In this document: positions 8,512 through 15,983 of the stretch, piece after piece | How the letters are laid out: every line of letters begins with the position of its first letter | Numbering within the stretch: the stretch's first letter is position 1 | Assembly: GCA_003246335.1 (NCBI GenBank) | Contig: QKAR01000096.1 | Coordinates: 1-51,756 of the forward strand | DNA: 51,756 nucleotides | DNA from: Spirochaetales bacterium | GTDB taxonomy: Bacteria > Spirochaetota > Spirochaetia > Treponematales > Treponemataceae | Direction: 5' to 3' | Notes under the pieces: model-generated | What the model saw: only the letters and a program-made list of their open reading frames with translations | Database searches by the model: none | Told to the model about the DNA's origin: nothing | Position numbers and translations under genes: made by a program

Positions 8512-9495
8512 TTAGGCGAATATAAGCGCGAGACCGCACATCGCGACGCAGGCGCCGACGATTTCCGCCGGGGCGACTTTCCGTTTTTGCAGGAAAATAG
8601 CCGGTAGGATGATTAATACGGGAGTCAGGGAACTCAGGGTCGAGACGACGCCCGCGTCGGCGTGCTGGATCGCGTAGAGAAGCATGCCCACGCCGAGAAA
8701 CGGCCCAAACACGCCGCCGAGCGCGATGAGTCCGAGCCCGTTTTTCGGGTGAAAGGCGACCGCCGTGATTTCTTTCGTCTTGCGGGTCACGACGGCGAAA
8801 AGGATGAAACCGACGAGAGCGCTCATGATGCGCAGCTGCGTCGCCGAAACGGAATCGATTCCCGCCGCCCCCGACTTCGTCAACAACGTCGCGGCCGCCG
8901 TTCCCACCGAGGCGATGAGGCTGTAGGCGACGCCCTTTCGATATCGCATCGTCTCCGTCAGCGCAGAGACCGCCCCGACGCGCGCGACGCAGTCATTTTG
9001 GGCCTGCGCCGCCGCGGCGCCCCCCGTTGCTGAGTCGTCTCGCTTTTTTTTCCGCTCGGTTCCCCGAAACGAAACCGTCACGACGATGCCGGCCGCGCAA
9101 ACGGCCATACCGATGAAGGCGCGCGGCCCGGGAATCGCGCCCCAAAACGCCCAGGAGCCCAGAACCGTCAGCGGGACGGAAAGGGAAGAAAGCAACAGCG
9201 CTATGCGGGAGCCGATAAGGGCGTACGCGTGAAATAAAAAATAATCGGTGATAACGAAGCCGACGAAACCGGACGCGCAGAGGAAAACGATCGCGTGAGG
9301 GGGTAAGTCGGTCGGGAAAAAACTCCCGTGGAGGATGAAGGAGAAGAGGGCCAAATACACGGCGGCGAAGGCGACTTTCAGCGTATTCACCGCCATAACG
9401 CCGACGCGGCACACCGATTTTTCCATCATGATCGCGCCGACCGTCCACGATACGGCGGTACCGAACGCCGCAAGCTCACCTATACGAGCAATCAT
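8512..9495 (-). CDS. EamA/DMT-family transporter (drug/metabolite exporter)
   Basis: 327 residues with ten predicted membrane helices in two EamA halves (about 5-135 and 190-325). The second repeat shows the typical SLTPVLIILPAIFLQKRKVAPAEIVGACVAMCGLALI ending. The halves are joined by a polar, Ala- and Lys/Arg-rich cytoplasmic linker (~145-180). The family exports amino acids or other small metabolites; the substrate is unknown. The start at 9495 has GGAGGG about 7 bases upstream. It converges on the M23 peptidase gene with 25 bases between stops and diverges from rpsU. Confidence 0.85.
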   Translation of the reverse strand: MIARIGELAAFGTAVSWTVGAIMMEKSVCRVGVMAVNTLKVAFAAVYLALFSFILHGSFFPTDLPPHAIVFLCASGFVGFVITDYFLFHAYALIGSRIALLLSSLSVPLTVLGSWAFWGAIPGPRAFIGMAVCAAGIVVTVSFRGTERKKKRDDSATGGAAAAQAQNDCVARVGAVSALTETMRYRKGVAYSLIASVGTAAATLLTKSGAAGIDSVSATQLRIMSALVGFILFAVVTRKTKEITAVAFHPKNGLGLIALGGVFGPFLGVGMLLYAIQHADAGVVSTLSSLTPVLIILPAIFLQKRKVAPAEIVGACVAMCGLALIFA

Positions 9496-9573
9496 CCTTG
9501 AGCCCTCCCCCCGCGAAAGCGAAAGCCTAGCACAAGTGAGCGTTTCTTGTCACGAGTCGCGAATCCGCGAGGA

Positions 9574-9603
9574 TTGACGAAGAATGGGCCTTTTTGCTAC
9601 AAT
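9574..9603 (+). promoter_or_regulatory. rpsU promoter (TTGACG-18-TACAAT, extended -10)
   Basis: TTGACG at 9574-9579, an 18-base spacer, and TACAAT at 9598-9603 preceded by TGC (extended -10). The predicted start near 9610 leaves a ~36-base leader with a strong GGGGAGGTGA ribosome site. Confidence 0.8.
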
Positions 9604-9645
9604 GATAGAATACTGACGGTCGGACCGAGGGGAGGTGAACTAAAC

Positions 9646-9855
9646 ATGGCTCATATCGTTGTAGACGATTCCGAAAACCTCGAAAAAGCGATCAAGCGCT
9701 TTAAGCGTATGGTCGAAAAAGAAGGCATTATTCGCGAGTGGAAAAAGCGCGAATATTACGAGAAGCCTTCCACGATCCTCAACCGGAAAAACAAGGCGCT
9801 TCGCCGCAAACTCCTGAAAAAAAGCAGGAATCCTAAGGATCATAAGAACTTCTAA
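9646..9855 (+). CDS. rpsU: 30S ribosomal protein S21
   Basis: 69 residues, highly basic, beginning [21 protein letters not shown] with the S21 signature in the middle ([17 protein letters not shown]). S21 sits near the anti-Shine-Dalgarno end of 16S rRNA and helps initiation on mRNAs with leaders. A strong GGAGGTGA lies 7 bases before the ATG at 9646. The gene is monocistronic, with its own promoter at 9574-9603 and a terminator at 9866-9891. Its presence is of interest beside the several genes here that seem to lack leaders. Confidence 0.96.
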   Translation: MAHIVVDDSENLEKAIKRFKRMVEKEGIIREWKKREYYEKPSTILNRKNKALRRKLLKKSRNPKDHKNF

Positions 9856-9865
9856 GGTTCGAAAA

Positions 9866-9891
9866 GAGCGCCCATCGGGGCGCTTTTTTTT
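9866..9891 (+). terminator. Intrinsic terminator after rpsU
   Basis: Stem AGCGCC/GGGCGCT with loop ATCG (arms 9867-9873 and 9878-9884), followed by an eight-T run to 9891, starting about 12 bases after the rpsU stop. Confidence 0.88.
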
Positions 9892-9928
9892 ATCGTGCAC
9901 GCCGTTTCTCGCTCGAAACGTCTCTGTG

Positions 9929-9957
9929 TTGACCTTTTAAAAGAACACCTCTATTAT
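9929..9957 (+). promoter_or_regulatory. Promoter of the PilZ gene; predicts leaderless start
   Basis: TTGACC at 9929-9934, a 17-base spacer, and TATTAT at 9952-9957. The ATG is at 9968, only 10 bases past the -10 box, so the predicted 5' UTR is 3-5 bases. Only a weak GAGAG lies between them. Confidence 0.75.
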
Positions 9958-9967
9958 TGAGAGCAGT

Positions 9968-10921
9968 ATGGGATATGCCACGAGCCAGCAACTCTCACGA
10001 TACTTTGAATTGTATCAAACCATAGACGTAACCTTCACGAAAGAAGTCATTAAGACGACTGCGCTCTTACCTCAACAAGTCTATATTAAAGCGCTTGGCG
10101 GCCAATGGCCGTGCGTCATTAACTCCACGTCAATGTCGGGCGCGAAAATTATCGCGGGGCTTAAAAGCGGCATTTACGAGAAAATCCAACAAGGCATCAA
10201 CTCCGTCAGCCTACGGTTTTCCTTTCTCGATCAAGAAAAAAACGAGCCGCTCTCCTTTTTCGTTTCCTCCAAAGTGCTCGGTTCCGCGCCCTACGCCGGC
10301 TCTCCGGATCTCGTCATCATCAGTCTCGCGTTTACCCAGCGAGCACCGGACGACCTCATTGAGAAACTGGGGGCCCTTCTTGAGGCGAACATCAATTCGG
10401 CGAAACGCCGGGAAGATCGCATCACCGTCAATCAGGACGCCATGCGAAAGCTCGGGATCATGCAGAAAGAGACGCTCGTCTTCATTCAGGGCATTCCCCG
10501 CCGCTGTATCCTCCGCGACCTCTCGTTTTCCGGGGCGAAAGTCATTATGGTCGGCATCGCGCATTTCCTCCTCGACAAGGACGTAGTCCTCCGCATCGAT
10601 CTCGACGAGCCGAGACTCGCGCTCGGCCTCAAGGGGAAAATCGTGCGAACGGAAGGCGTCGAAAACCGAAAGGATCTCGTAGCGGTCGCGATAAACTATA
10701 ACGATACCGAAGTCCCCATGGCCTATAAGATGCACATTAATAATTATCTGAAGCTGCAGCGTAAGACCGTCGACGACGACGGGCCGGACGTCGCGCCTGC
10801 GACAGCGACGCCATCGGCGACAGCGCCGGCGGGAAAAACCGCTCCCGCAGCCCCTCAGGCAAGCGCCGCGGACGATCCCGCGAAGGCAGACACCGCGTCG
10901 CCCAAGACCGGCACCGCGTAG
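9968..10921 (+). CDS. PilZ-domain protein (c-di-GMP-responsive), YcgR-like two-part architecture
   Basis: 317 residues in three parts. Residues 1-~150 form an N-terminal beta-rich domain like the PilZ-N found before many spirochaetal PilZ domains. Residues ~155-270 are the PilZ domain, with the c-di-GMP motif pieces IPRRCILRDLSFSGAKVI (RR..R then D-x-S-x-S-G). From ~275 there is a disordered tail rich in Ala, Pro and Thr. The protein is expected to be cytoplasmic and to link c-di-GMP to motility or envelope functions. The arginines of the binding motif are present. It has its own strong promoter and probably a leaderless mRNA. The TPR gene at 11023 follows after 101 bases and may be co-transcribed. 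Confidence 0.85.
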   Translation: MGYATSQQLSRYFELYQTIDVTFTKEVIKTTALLPQQVYIKALGGQWPCVINSTSMSGAKIIAGLKSGIYEKIQQGINSVSLRFSFLDQEKNEPLSFFVSSKVLGSAPYAGSPDLVIISLAFTQRAPDDLIEKLGALLEANINSAKRREDRITVNQDAMRKLGIMQKETLVFIQGIPRRCILRDLSFSGAKVIMVGIAHFLLDKDVVLRIDLDEPRLALGLKGKIVRTEGVENRKDLVAVAINYNDTEVPMAYKMHINNYLKLQRKTVDDDGPDVAPATATPSATAPAGKTAPAAPQASAADDPAKADTASPKTGTA

Positions 10922-11022
10922 CCGCCCCCGACGATTCGCGCTAACGCGCGACCCCTTACCGGAAAAACGAACGCCGCCCGGCATCTGCGCCGCCCGGCCC
11001 ATAACCCATACGGAGAAACAGT

Positions 11023-12162
11023 ATGTCCCAAGCCCTCGATTCAGTCGTCTTCATTACCCTTCCCGACGGTCACGCCATCGCGAGTAAATTCCCGGGCTTT
11101 GACCCGTCGATTCCCCTCCCCGTACAGCTGAGCGCGCCGGGCGAGCGGTTTAATCCGGGTGAACTCGCCCCGGAACGGATACTCGCCGGCATTCTCGCCA
11201 TCTTTGCCTGGGACCAGGGAAACGCCCACCTCGACTACTATCGGTCGATCATAAACTCCGCGCATCCTGGGCTGCGAGAGGAAATGACCGAGGCGGCTAT
11301 CCTCAAGATTAAAAACGGCGACTATGATCTTGGGGAGGAAATTTTCCGCTCTCTGCGCGGGCTCGACCCGAACGACCGCCAAACAATCCTCAATCTCGCC
11401 CTCTTAATGGACGAACGCGCCGACTCCCTGCGACGGTCGGGTTTGGATGACGACGCCGAGGCCTTTGACGCCGAGGCCTTCAATTATTACCGCGTGGCGA
11501 TCGCCGCCGAGCCGCCGCTCCCGGACGCGTTCTTCAACGCCGGCTTCTTCTATATGAAGCAAAAAAATTACCGAAAGGCGCGCGAAGCCCTGGAAACGTA
11601 CCTCAAAATCGAGACGGCTGCCACGGAAACGGCGAACTTCCGCAAGGAAAAAGCGCAGGAAATCGTGGACGAGATCTCCGGACGCGACCTTGACGACGAT
11701 TTATTCAAGGAAGCCTACGATTACGTCATGCTCGGGGAGGAAGAAAAGGCCCTCGAATCCATCCGCCTCTTCATGGAGCACCACCCGAAGGTGTGGAACG
11801 CCTGGTTTATTCTCGGCTGGGCGCTCCGCCGCCTCGAGCGATGGGAAGACGCGCGCGCGGCCTTCGTGCAGGCGCTCGAGCTCGGAAAGGAACCCGATTC
11901 CGGCATCGAGACCGGCTATGCCGATATTTGCAACGAGCTTTCGATTTGCATGATGGAACTCGGGGACTTAAACGCGGGCCGTGATTGGCTCGTCGAGGCG
12001 CTGTCGACCGAGCCGGAGAACACGAAAGTCATCGCCAACCTCGGCACGCTCGCGCTTCGGCAGGGTAACCGCGAGGAGGCGGCCGGCTATTTCCGCACGG
12101 TGCTCGAAATAGACCCGCGCGACCGCATGGCCGGGGAAATGCTCAAGCAGCTGGAAGCGTAA
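11023..12162 (+). CDS. Tetratricopeptide-repeat protein, unknown role
   Basis: 379 residues with no signal peptide or membrane segment. The first ~75 residues form a small beta-type domain (LDSVVFITLPDGHAIASKFPGFDPSIPLPVQL). The remainder is a series of TPR-like helical pairs, clearest at ~165-200 (NAGFFYMKQKNYRKAREALETYLKIE), ~230-300 and ~335-375 (ANLGTLALRQGNREEAAGYFRTVLEIDP). TPR arrays are protein-binding scaffolds, so the partner is unknown. GGAGA lies 7 bases before the ATG. It follows the PilZ gene on the same strand. I recall similar PilZ-like and TPR proteins clustered near the murB-cysS region in Treponema, but cannot verify this here. Confidence 0.82.
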   Translation: MSQALDSVVFITLPDGHAIASKFPGFDPSIPLPVQLSAPGERFNPGELAPERILAGILAIFAWDQGNAHLDYYRSIINSAHPGLREEMTEAAILKIKNGDYDLGEEIFRSLRGLDPNDRQTILNLALLMDERADSLRRSGLDDDAEAFDAEAFNYYRVAIAAEPPLPDAFFNAGFFYMKQKNYRKAREALETYLKIETAATETANFRKEKAQEIVDEISGRDLDDDLFKEAYDYVMLGEEEKALESIRLFMEHHPKVWNAWFILGWALRRLERWEDARAAFVQALELGKEPDSGIETGYADICNELSICMMELGDLNAGRDWLVEALSTEPENTKVIANLGTLALRQGNREEAAGYFRTVLEIDPRDRMAGEMLKQLEA

Positions 12163-12198
12163 GCCGCCGTCTCTTCGCGCGACGGCCGGTGGAGGCGA

Positions 12199-12672
12199 CT
12201 ATTTATCCTTTGCCGCGACGGCCGCGAGCGACTCGGGCGAAAGCGAATCGCCGACGGCGACTCCGGCGCGCGAAAACCAGCCTTGCGGAACCTCGAGGGC
12301 GTAGCGAACCGAATGAACGCTCGACACGGTAGCGAGGCTGAGCGGCGCCATGTCGTAAATTTCCCGAATGACGCCGGCCGAATCGATATAGGCGATCGAA
12401 AGCGGCGTCGGGGTATTTTTCATCCAAAAATGCAATTGCTGATCCTGCGCAAAAACGAAAATCATGCCCGTCCCGTCGGGAATGCGCGTTCGTTCCATAT
12501 ACCCGCGCTGCTGCTCTTTCGGCGTGCGGGCGATCTCCGCGACGACGGTCGCGGGCGCCGCGCCCGAGGCCGTTATGATTGAAAGCGTCGTTTTGTCCAA
12601 GGCGCACGCGGCCAGCGAAAAGGAGAAGAAACCGAGGGCGGCAAGGCCCGCGCGGCGTAAGCTAAAAACCAT
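12199..12672 (-). CDS. DUF192 family lipoprotein
   Basis: 157 residues. A hydrophobic N-terminus ending LAAC (C23) is a lipobox, so it should be a lipoprotein. The rest matches the DUF192 (UPF0127) pattern: VVAEIARTPKEQQRGYMERTRIPDGTGMIFVFAQDQQLHFWMKNTPTPLSIAYID, and then SVRYALEVPQGWF near the end. The family is a small secreted beta-barrel-like fold of unknown biochemical role. The ATG at 12672 lies inside the upstream gene, whose stop is at 12662, giving an 11-base overlap. It converges on the TPR gene; a short GC hairpin (GCCGTC/GACGGC, 12166-12186) lies between them without a T-run. Confidence 0.85.
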   Translation of the reverse strand: MVFSLRRAGLAALGFFSFSLAACALDKTTLSIITASGAAPATVVAEIARTPKEQQRGYMERTRIPDGTGMIFVFAQDQQLHFWMKNTPTPLSIAYIDSAGVIREIYDMAPLSLATVSSVHSVRYALEVPQGWFSRAGVAVGDSLSPESLAAVAAKDK

Positions 12673-13303
12673 TGATAAAATCCTCGCGACCGACGTCGGA
12701 AGCGGCTTTCGCCGTCGTGTCCGCGTCGAGCAGTTTCTTAAACGTTTCGGCGTCCGTGTACTTCACCGTCAGCGGCCGCTCAAGGCTCATCGTCGTCTTA
12801 TCATCAGTCCAGACGGCCTTACGGGGATCGAGAGAGGTCGGCTCGCCGTATTTTTCCACAAAGTGCGTATAAAGAGAATAATAATCGACTTTTTCTGAAT
12901 CGAGGCTAAGCGTCATGATATAGAGCTTATCCTCGTAAAACTGAAACCACGCGCGTTTCACGAAGGAGCCGCCGGCCGTCTCGATGAGCGTGCGATTTTC
13001 GCCGGGCAAGAGGGACACGTCCCGCTCGCCCCGATAGCCGAAAAGCGGGTCGCCGAGCAACTGCCCTTTCACCGCGTCCATGCCGGAACCGAGCGCGATC
13101 GATCGGTATTCGGAGGGGATCGACGGTCCTTCGGGCTTAGACTGTGCGTCGGCGGTCGCGGGCGTGACCGGCGACGAAGGCGCGGTCGTCGCGTTTTTTT
13201 GTGCCGTCGAGGGCTTCGCGGGCGAAGCGCCCGTTTGGGCCGCCGCGCCGAAAACGCAGGCGGCGGAGACGAATAAAACGCAAATAACGCGTAATGCAAA
13301 CAT
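12662..13303 (-). CDS. Secreted protein of unknown function
   Basis: From ATG 13303 it is 213 residues. A signal peptide (MFALRVICVLFVSAACVFGAAAQ) is followed by a ~40-residue Pro/Ala/Thr-rich linker and a folded domain of ~130 residues. That domain includes YRSIALGSGMDAVKGQLL..DPLFGYRGERDVSLLPGENRTLIE..G and WFQFYEDKLYIMTLSL, with KYGEPTSL later. I do not recognise the family. The pattern (bacterial lipoprotein-like alpha/beta with a 'YGEP' turn) recalls small periplasmic proteins of spirochaetes. The frame is open to a GTG at 13378, but that would place 25 basic residues before the signal peptide. No Shine-Dalgarno is visible for either start. It lies 69 bases after the cNMP-domain gene and overlaps the DUF192 gene. 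Confidence 0.7.
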   Translation of the reverse strand: MFALRVICVLFVSAACVFGAAAQTGASPAKPSTAQKNATTAPSSPVTPATADAQSKPEGPSIPSEYRSIALGSGMDAVKGQLLGDPLFGYRGERDVSLLPGENRTLIETAGGSFVKRAWFQFYEDKLYIMTLSLDSEKVDYYSLYTHFVEKYGEPTSLDPRKAVWTDDKTTMSLERPLTVKYTDAETFKKLLDADTTAKAASDVGREDFINGF

Positions 13304-13371
13304 ACGATTATTTTCGGTAAAAGAGGGAAAAAGCTTGATCTCCCGTCGGCGCAAGAACGGCCGCGCGCGGC

Positions 13372-14625
13372 TTACCACAGCACGGTACTGCTCGTCGACG
13401 GCGTCTTGTTCTCGTTACGGGAACGCTCAAGGTCGAGGAGCTTCTTGCGGTACGCGCTTTGCTTCCCGATCTCGGTGACGTCGGTGACGGCGATATTGTT
13501 GTCGACGAGCTTGATGAACGGCTCATGGAGAAAATCCGTCATGATACGGTTCGAGCTTTCTTTCGGGAGCGCACACATATTGGCGAGTTCCGTCGGGCCG
13601 AAATCGAACGTATAGGCGCGCGGGGTTTGGAGCGGGATTTTGAGCTTTTCGCATTGAATCCCGAGCATATCGTAGAGGCGGCCGATCGGGTCATTAATGA
13701 GCGTGTTCGCGAGCTGCTTGTACATGAGCCAAATGCGGTCGGCGAGCGTCGTCGTCAATCGCGCGATCAGTTGGGGTTGAGTGGAAACCATCTGATTAAA
13801 GTTTTGGCGGTTTACCGCGAGGAGCTGGCAACCGTCGAGGGCGATCGCGCTCGCGGAACGGGGCTTATTCTCAAGCAGGGCCATTTCGCCGAACATGTCG
13901 CCCGCCTTCAGCACGGCGAGCAAAACCTCGTTATTATCGACGATTTTCGTTATTTTGACCTGGCCTTTCTGGATGATATAGAGTTCGGCCCCGGGCTGGC
14001 ACTCGCAAAACACCATTGATTCGACCGGATATACCCGCGACATTTCGCCCGACTTCGGCTCAAGAAGGTCGGAACTCGCGCTGATGCCCATGGCCTTAAT
14101 CGCCATAAATCGTTCGCGCGCGTCGGCGGCGTACGGGCCGTTCGGGGCGTTTTTCATGTAATGGTAATACGCGTAGAGCGCGAGGTTGTATTTCGACAAG
14201 CGCGCGTAGTAGTCACCGATCGAGAAAAGATGGGTGATATCGCTTTCGACGTTCTTTTTGAGCGTGATGCGGGTGAGCGCCTCGTCCAAATACCGCATTT
14301 TTTTCGTGAACGAGTAAATGATTTTCATCGCGACGGGGGTGTTTTTTTCGATTAGTTCGGAGTATTGGTCGCGTCGGACGGAAATAAGCGTGACGTCGGT
14401 CATCGCGATCGCGGTCTCGATTTGGCTATGGCCGGACATGCTGGAAACGACGCCGATAAAGTCGCCGGGCCCGAGCACGTTTCCGCCCTCTTCCGCGACG
14501 ACTTCGGTTTCCTTGGCTATTTGAACTTTGCCGCCCTGCACGATATAGAAGCGATCCGACTCAGCCTTGCCTTCGACGAGGATATAAGACCCTTTTCTAA
14601 AATTGACAAACGCTAGTTGTAACAA
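13372..14625 (-). CDS. Crp/Fnr-family regulator with two cyclic-nucleotide-binding domains and a TPR linker
   Basis: 417 residues. cNMP-binding domain 1 is ~5-115 (FRKGSYILVEGKAESDRFYIVQGGKVQIAKE). A helical, TPR-like segment is ~130-185 (ITHLFSIGDYYARLSKYNLALYAYYHYMKNAP). cNMP domain 2 is ~205-310, with the phosphate-cassette-like GDMFGEMALLENKPRSASAIAL. A C-terminal winged helix is ~340-390 (GPTELANMCALPKESSNRIMTDFLHEPFIKLVDNN). Domain 1 lacks the FGE..L...PR cassette, so it probably does not bind cAMP in the classical way. The start is TTG 14625, preceded by GGGTGG and a consensus promoter. As I recall, the order of this gene, then murB and cysS, matches the T. pallidum TP0089-TP0091 region. 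Confidence 0.87.
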   Translation of the reverse strand: MLQLAFVNFRKGSYILVEGKAESDRFYIVQGGKVQIAKETEVVAEEGGNVLGPGDFIGVVSSMSGHSQIETAIAMTDVTLISVRRDQYSELIEKNTPVAMKIIYSFTKKMRYLDEALTRITLKKNVESDITHLFSIGDYYARLSKYNLALYAYYHYMKNAPNGPYAADARERFMAIKAMGISASSDLLEPKSGEMSRVYPVESMVFCECQPGAELYIIQKGQVKITKIVDNNEVLLAVLKAGDMFGEMALLENKPRSASAIALDGCQLLAVNRQNFNQMVSTQPQLIARLTTTLADRIWLMYKQLANTLINDPIGRLYDMLGIQCEKLKIPLQTPRAYTFDFGPTELANMCALPKESSNRIMTDFLHEPFIKLVDNNIAVTDVTEIGKQSAYRKKLLDLERSRNENKTPSTSSTVLW

Positions 14626-14645
14626 ATCGTACCACCCGTTAAATC

Positions 14646-14674
14646 AGTATAGATTCGAGTGTTTTCCTTGTCAA
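14646..14674 (-). promoter_or_regulatory. Promoter of the two-cNMP-domain regulator (TTGACA-17-TATACT)
   Basis: On the minus strand TTGACA (14674-14669), a 17-base spacer and TATACT (14651-14646) are near consensus. The predicted start lies about 14640, leaving a ~15-base leader that contains GGGTGG before the TTG start. Confidence 0.85.
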
Positions 14675-14698
14675 TTAAAAGTCCGAGAGGGAAAACAC
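14659..14698. repeat. 9-bp inverted repeat over the regulator's -35 box (candidate operator)
   Basis: GTGTTTTCC at 14659-14667 and GGAAAACAC at 14690-14698 are perfect inverted arms, 22 bases apart, straddling the -35 element. This could be a regulator site, possibly autoregulatory. There is no T-run, so it is not a terminator. Confidence 0.5.
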
Positions 14699-14855
14699 CC
14701 ATATATTACGCTCTATCAACGCCTTTCGGCCCGCGACTCGAACCGTAACGCGGCTCGCGACTCGGTTCGTGCCCCCGATCAAGGGACGGCAAAATACTCT
14801 CCTAAAACATCGACCTTTTTGGCCAAAAGTTAAGCCTTCTCCGAGGGCAGATTCG
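14699..14855. other. Intergenic stretch downstream of murB; no gene seen
   Basis: It contains a short palindrome, CTTTTTGGCCAAAAG, near 14815-14829, and two copies of CGAGTCGCG on the minus strand. The second copy follows GGTT and mimics a tRNA T-arm, but the flanks do not fold as a tRNA. I see no open frame with start signals. Confidence 0.4.
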
Positions 14856-15893
14856 TCATTCGCCGGCGGCGTCGGTTGACCAATCCCCGGCGAAAATGAC
14901 CTCGCATTCCATCGAAAACCCCGTCGCCTCGAACACGCGTTTTTTGACCGCGGCGACGAGGGCGCGCACGTCGGCGGCGCGAGCCGAACCGGCGTTGATC
15001 ACGAAATTTCCATGCCAGGGAGCCACTTGCGCGTCCCCGATCCGGAAGCCGCGCAAGCCCGCCTCATCGATGAGTTTTCCCGACGGTTTGCCGAAGGACC
15101 GATCATTTTTGAACATACTGCCGCCCGAGGGAAAACGGAAATGCCCTTTTTCTTCCCGATCGCGCGCGTAGCCGGTCATTTCGGCGCGAATCGACGCCTC
15201 GTTTCCCGAAGAGAGCGCGAACGTCGCCGCAAGCACGACCGTCGATCCTGGACCCAAAATGAGGGGATCGATACCCGTTCGTGCCTGAAAAGGCGAGACT
15301 TTATAGCCCCATTCGGCGGAATCGAACTTTTTCTCGACGATTTGAAAACCGTTCGCGCTCACGCTCAAAACTTTCGCGAACCGAAAAACGTCGGAAACCG
15401 ATCGTTCATAGCAGCGCGCGTTCATGAATACCGCGCCGCCGACCGTGCCGGGAAGCCCGGCAAACCGCTCAACGCCCGAAAGCGACTCCGACGCGCACCA
15501 TTCCGTCAAATCGACCATGGAAGCGCCCGCTTCAGCGCGGACGAGAACCCTACCGGCCTCGGAGCCCTCGTTCGGGGCGGCGGCATCGCAAGGAAGGCGC
15601 GAAATAGCCGTAAAAGCGGCGAGGGAAATGACGGCGCCGCGAATTCCCTTATCCGAAACGAGGAGATTCGAGCCGCCGCCGATTAAGGAAACGGGAACGC
15701 CCCCGTCAAAAAAAAGGCGCAAACATGCCGCAAGTTCGGCAAAATTTGCCGGAGCTACGATAAAATCCGCCGGTCCGCCGATCTTAAACGTGGTATGGGC
15801 CGACATTGGCTCGTCAAATCGAGCCGTTTCGGCTAGTTTTGGGAAAAGTTCGGTTATATTGCTATTTTCCCACAATTTCCGTACAGTACACAT
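14856..15893 (-). CDS. murB: UDP-N-acetylenolpyruvoylglucosamine reductase
   Basis: NADPH- and FAD-dependent reduction of UDP-GlcNAc-enolpyruvate to UDP-MurNAc, the second committed step of peptidoglycan synthesis. From ATG 15893 it has 345 residues. The FAD-binding N-half shows TTFKIGGPADFIVAP, GGGSNLLVSDKGIRG and GLPGTVGGAVFMNARCYE. The C-half has FRFPSGGSMFKND (catalytic Ser region) and a final E-V-I-F. The frame is open to 15962, but those residues would overlap the divergent intergenic region. The start has no Shine-Dalgarno. A TATACT -10 box sits at 15908-15903, 9 bases before the ATG, so a leaderless mRNA is likely. It is divergent from cysS with 90 bases between starts. Confidence 0.92.
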   Translation of the reverse strand: MCTVRKLWENSNITELFPKLAETARFDEPMSAHTTFKIGGPADFIVAPANFAELAACLRLFFDGGVPVSLIGGGSNLLVSDKGIRGAVISLAAFTAISRLPCDAAAPNEGSEAGRVLVRAEAGASMVDLTEWCASESLSGVERFAGLPGTVGGAVFMNARCYERSVSDVFRFAKVLSVSANGFQIVEKKFDSAEWGYKVSPFQARTGIDPLILGPGSTVVLAATFALSSGNEASIRAEMTGYARDREEKGHFRFPSGGSMFKNDRSFGKPSGKLIDEAGLRGFRIGDAQVAPWHGNFVINAGSARAADVRALVAAVKKRVFEATGFSMECEVIFAGDWSTDAAGE

Positions 15894-15983
15894 GCTATCG
15901 GGAGTATATCGCACCGAATACGAAAAATCGACACCGGCCACCGCACTGGCCGCCGACGGCATTATGCAAGGGAGGATATGGCC

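Noticed and set aside
12166-12186. GCCGTC/GACGGC hairpin between the TPR and DUF192 genes
   Set aside because: Stem of six pairs and no T-run on either strand. It might help end both transcripts but cannot be called a terminator.
13304-13378. Longer start (GTG 13378) for the secreted unknown and a possible leaderless promoter before ATG 13303
   Set aside because: The extension is basic and precedes the signal peptide. The only -10-like GAAAAT has no -35 at the proper distance.
14740-14775. GGTTCGAGTCGCGG-type sequence on the minus strand resembling a tRNA T-arm
   Set aside because: The 5-bp T-stem does not pair and no acceptor or anticodon arm can be found in the flanks.
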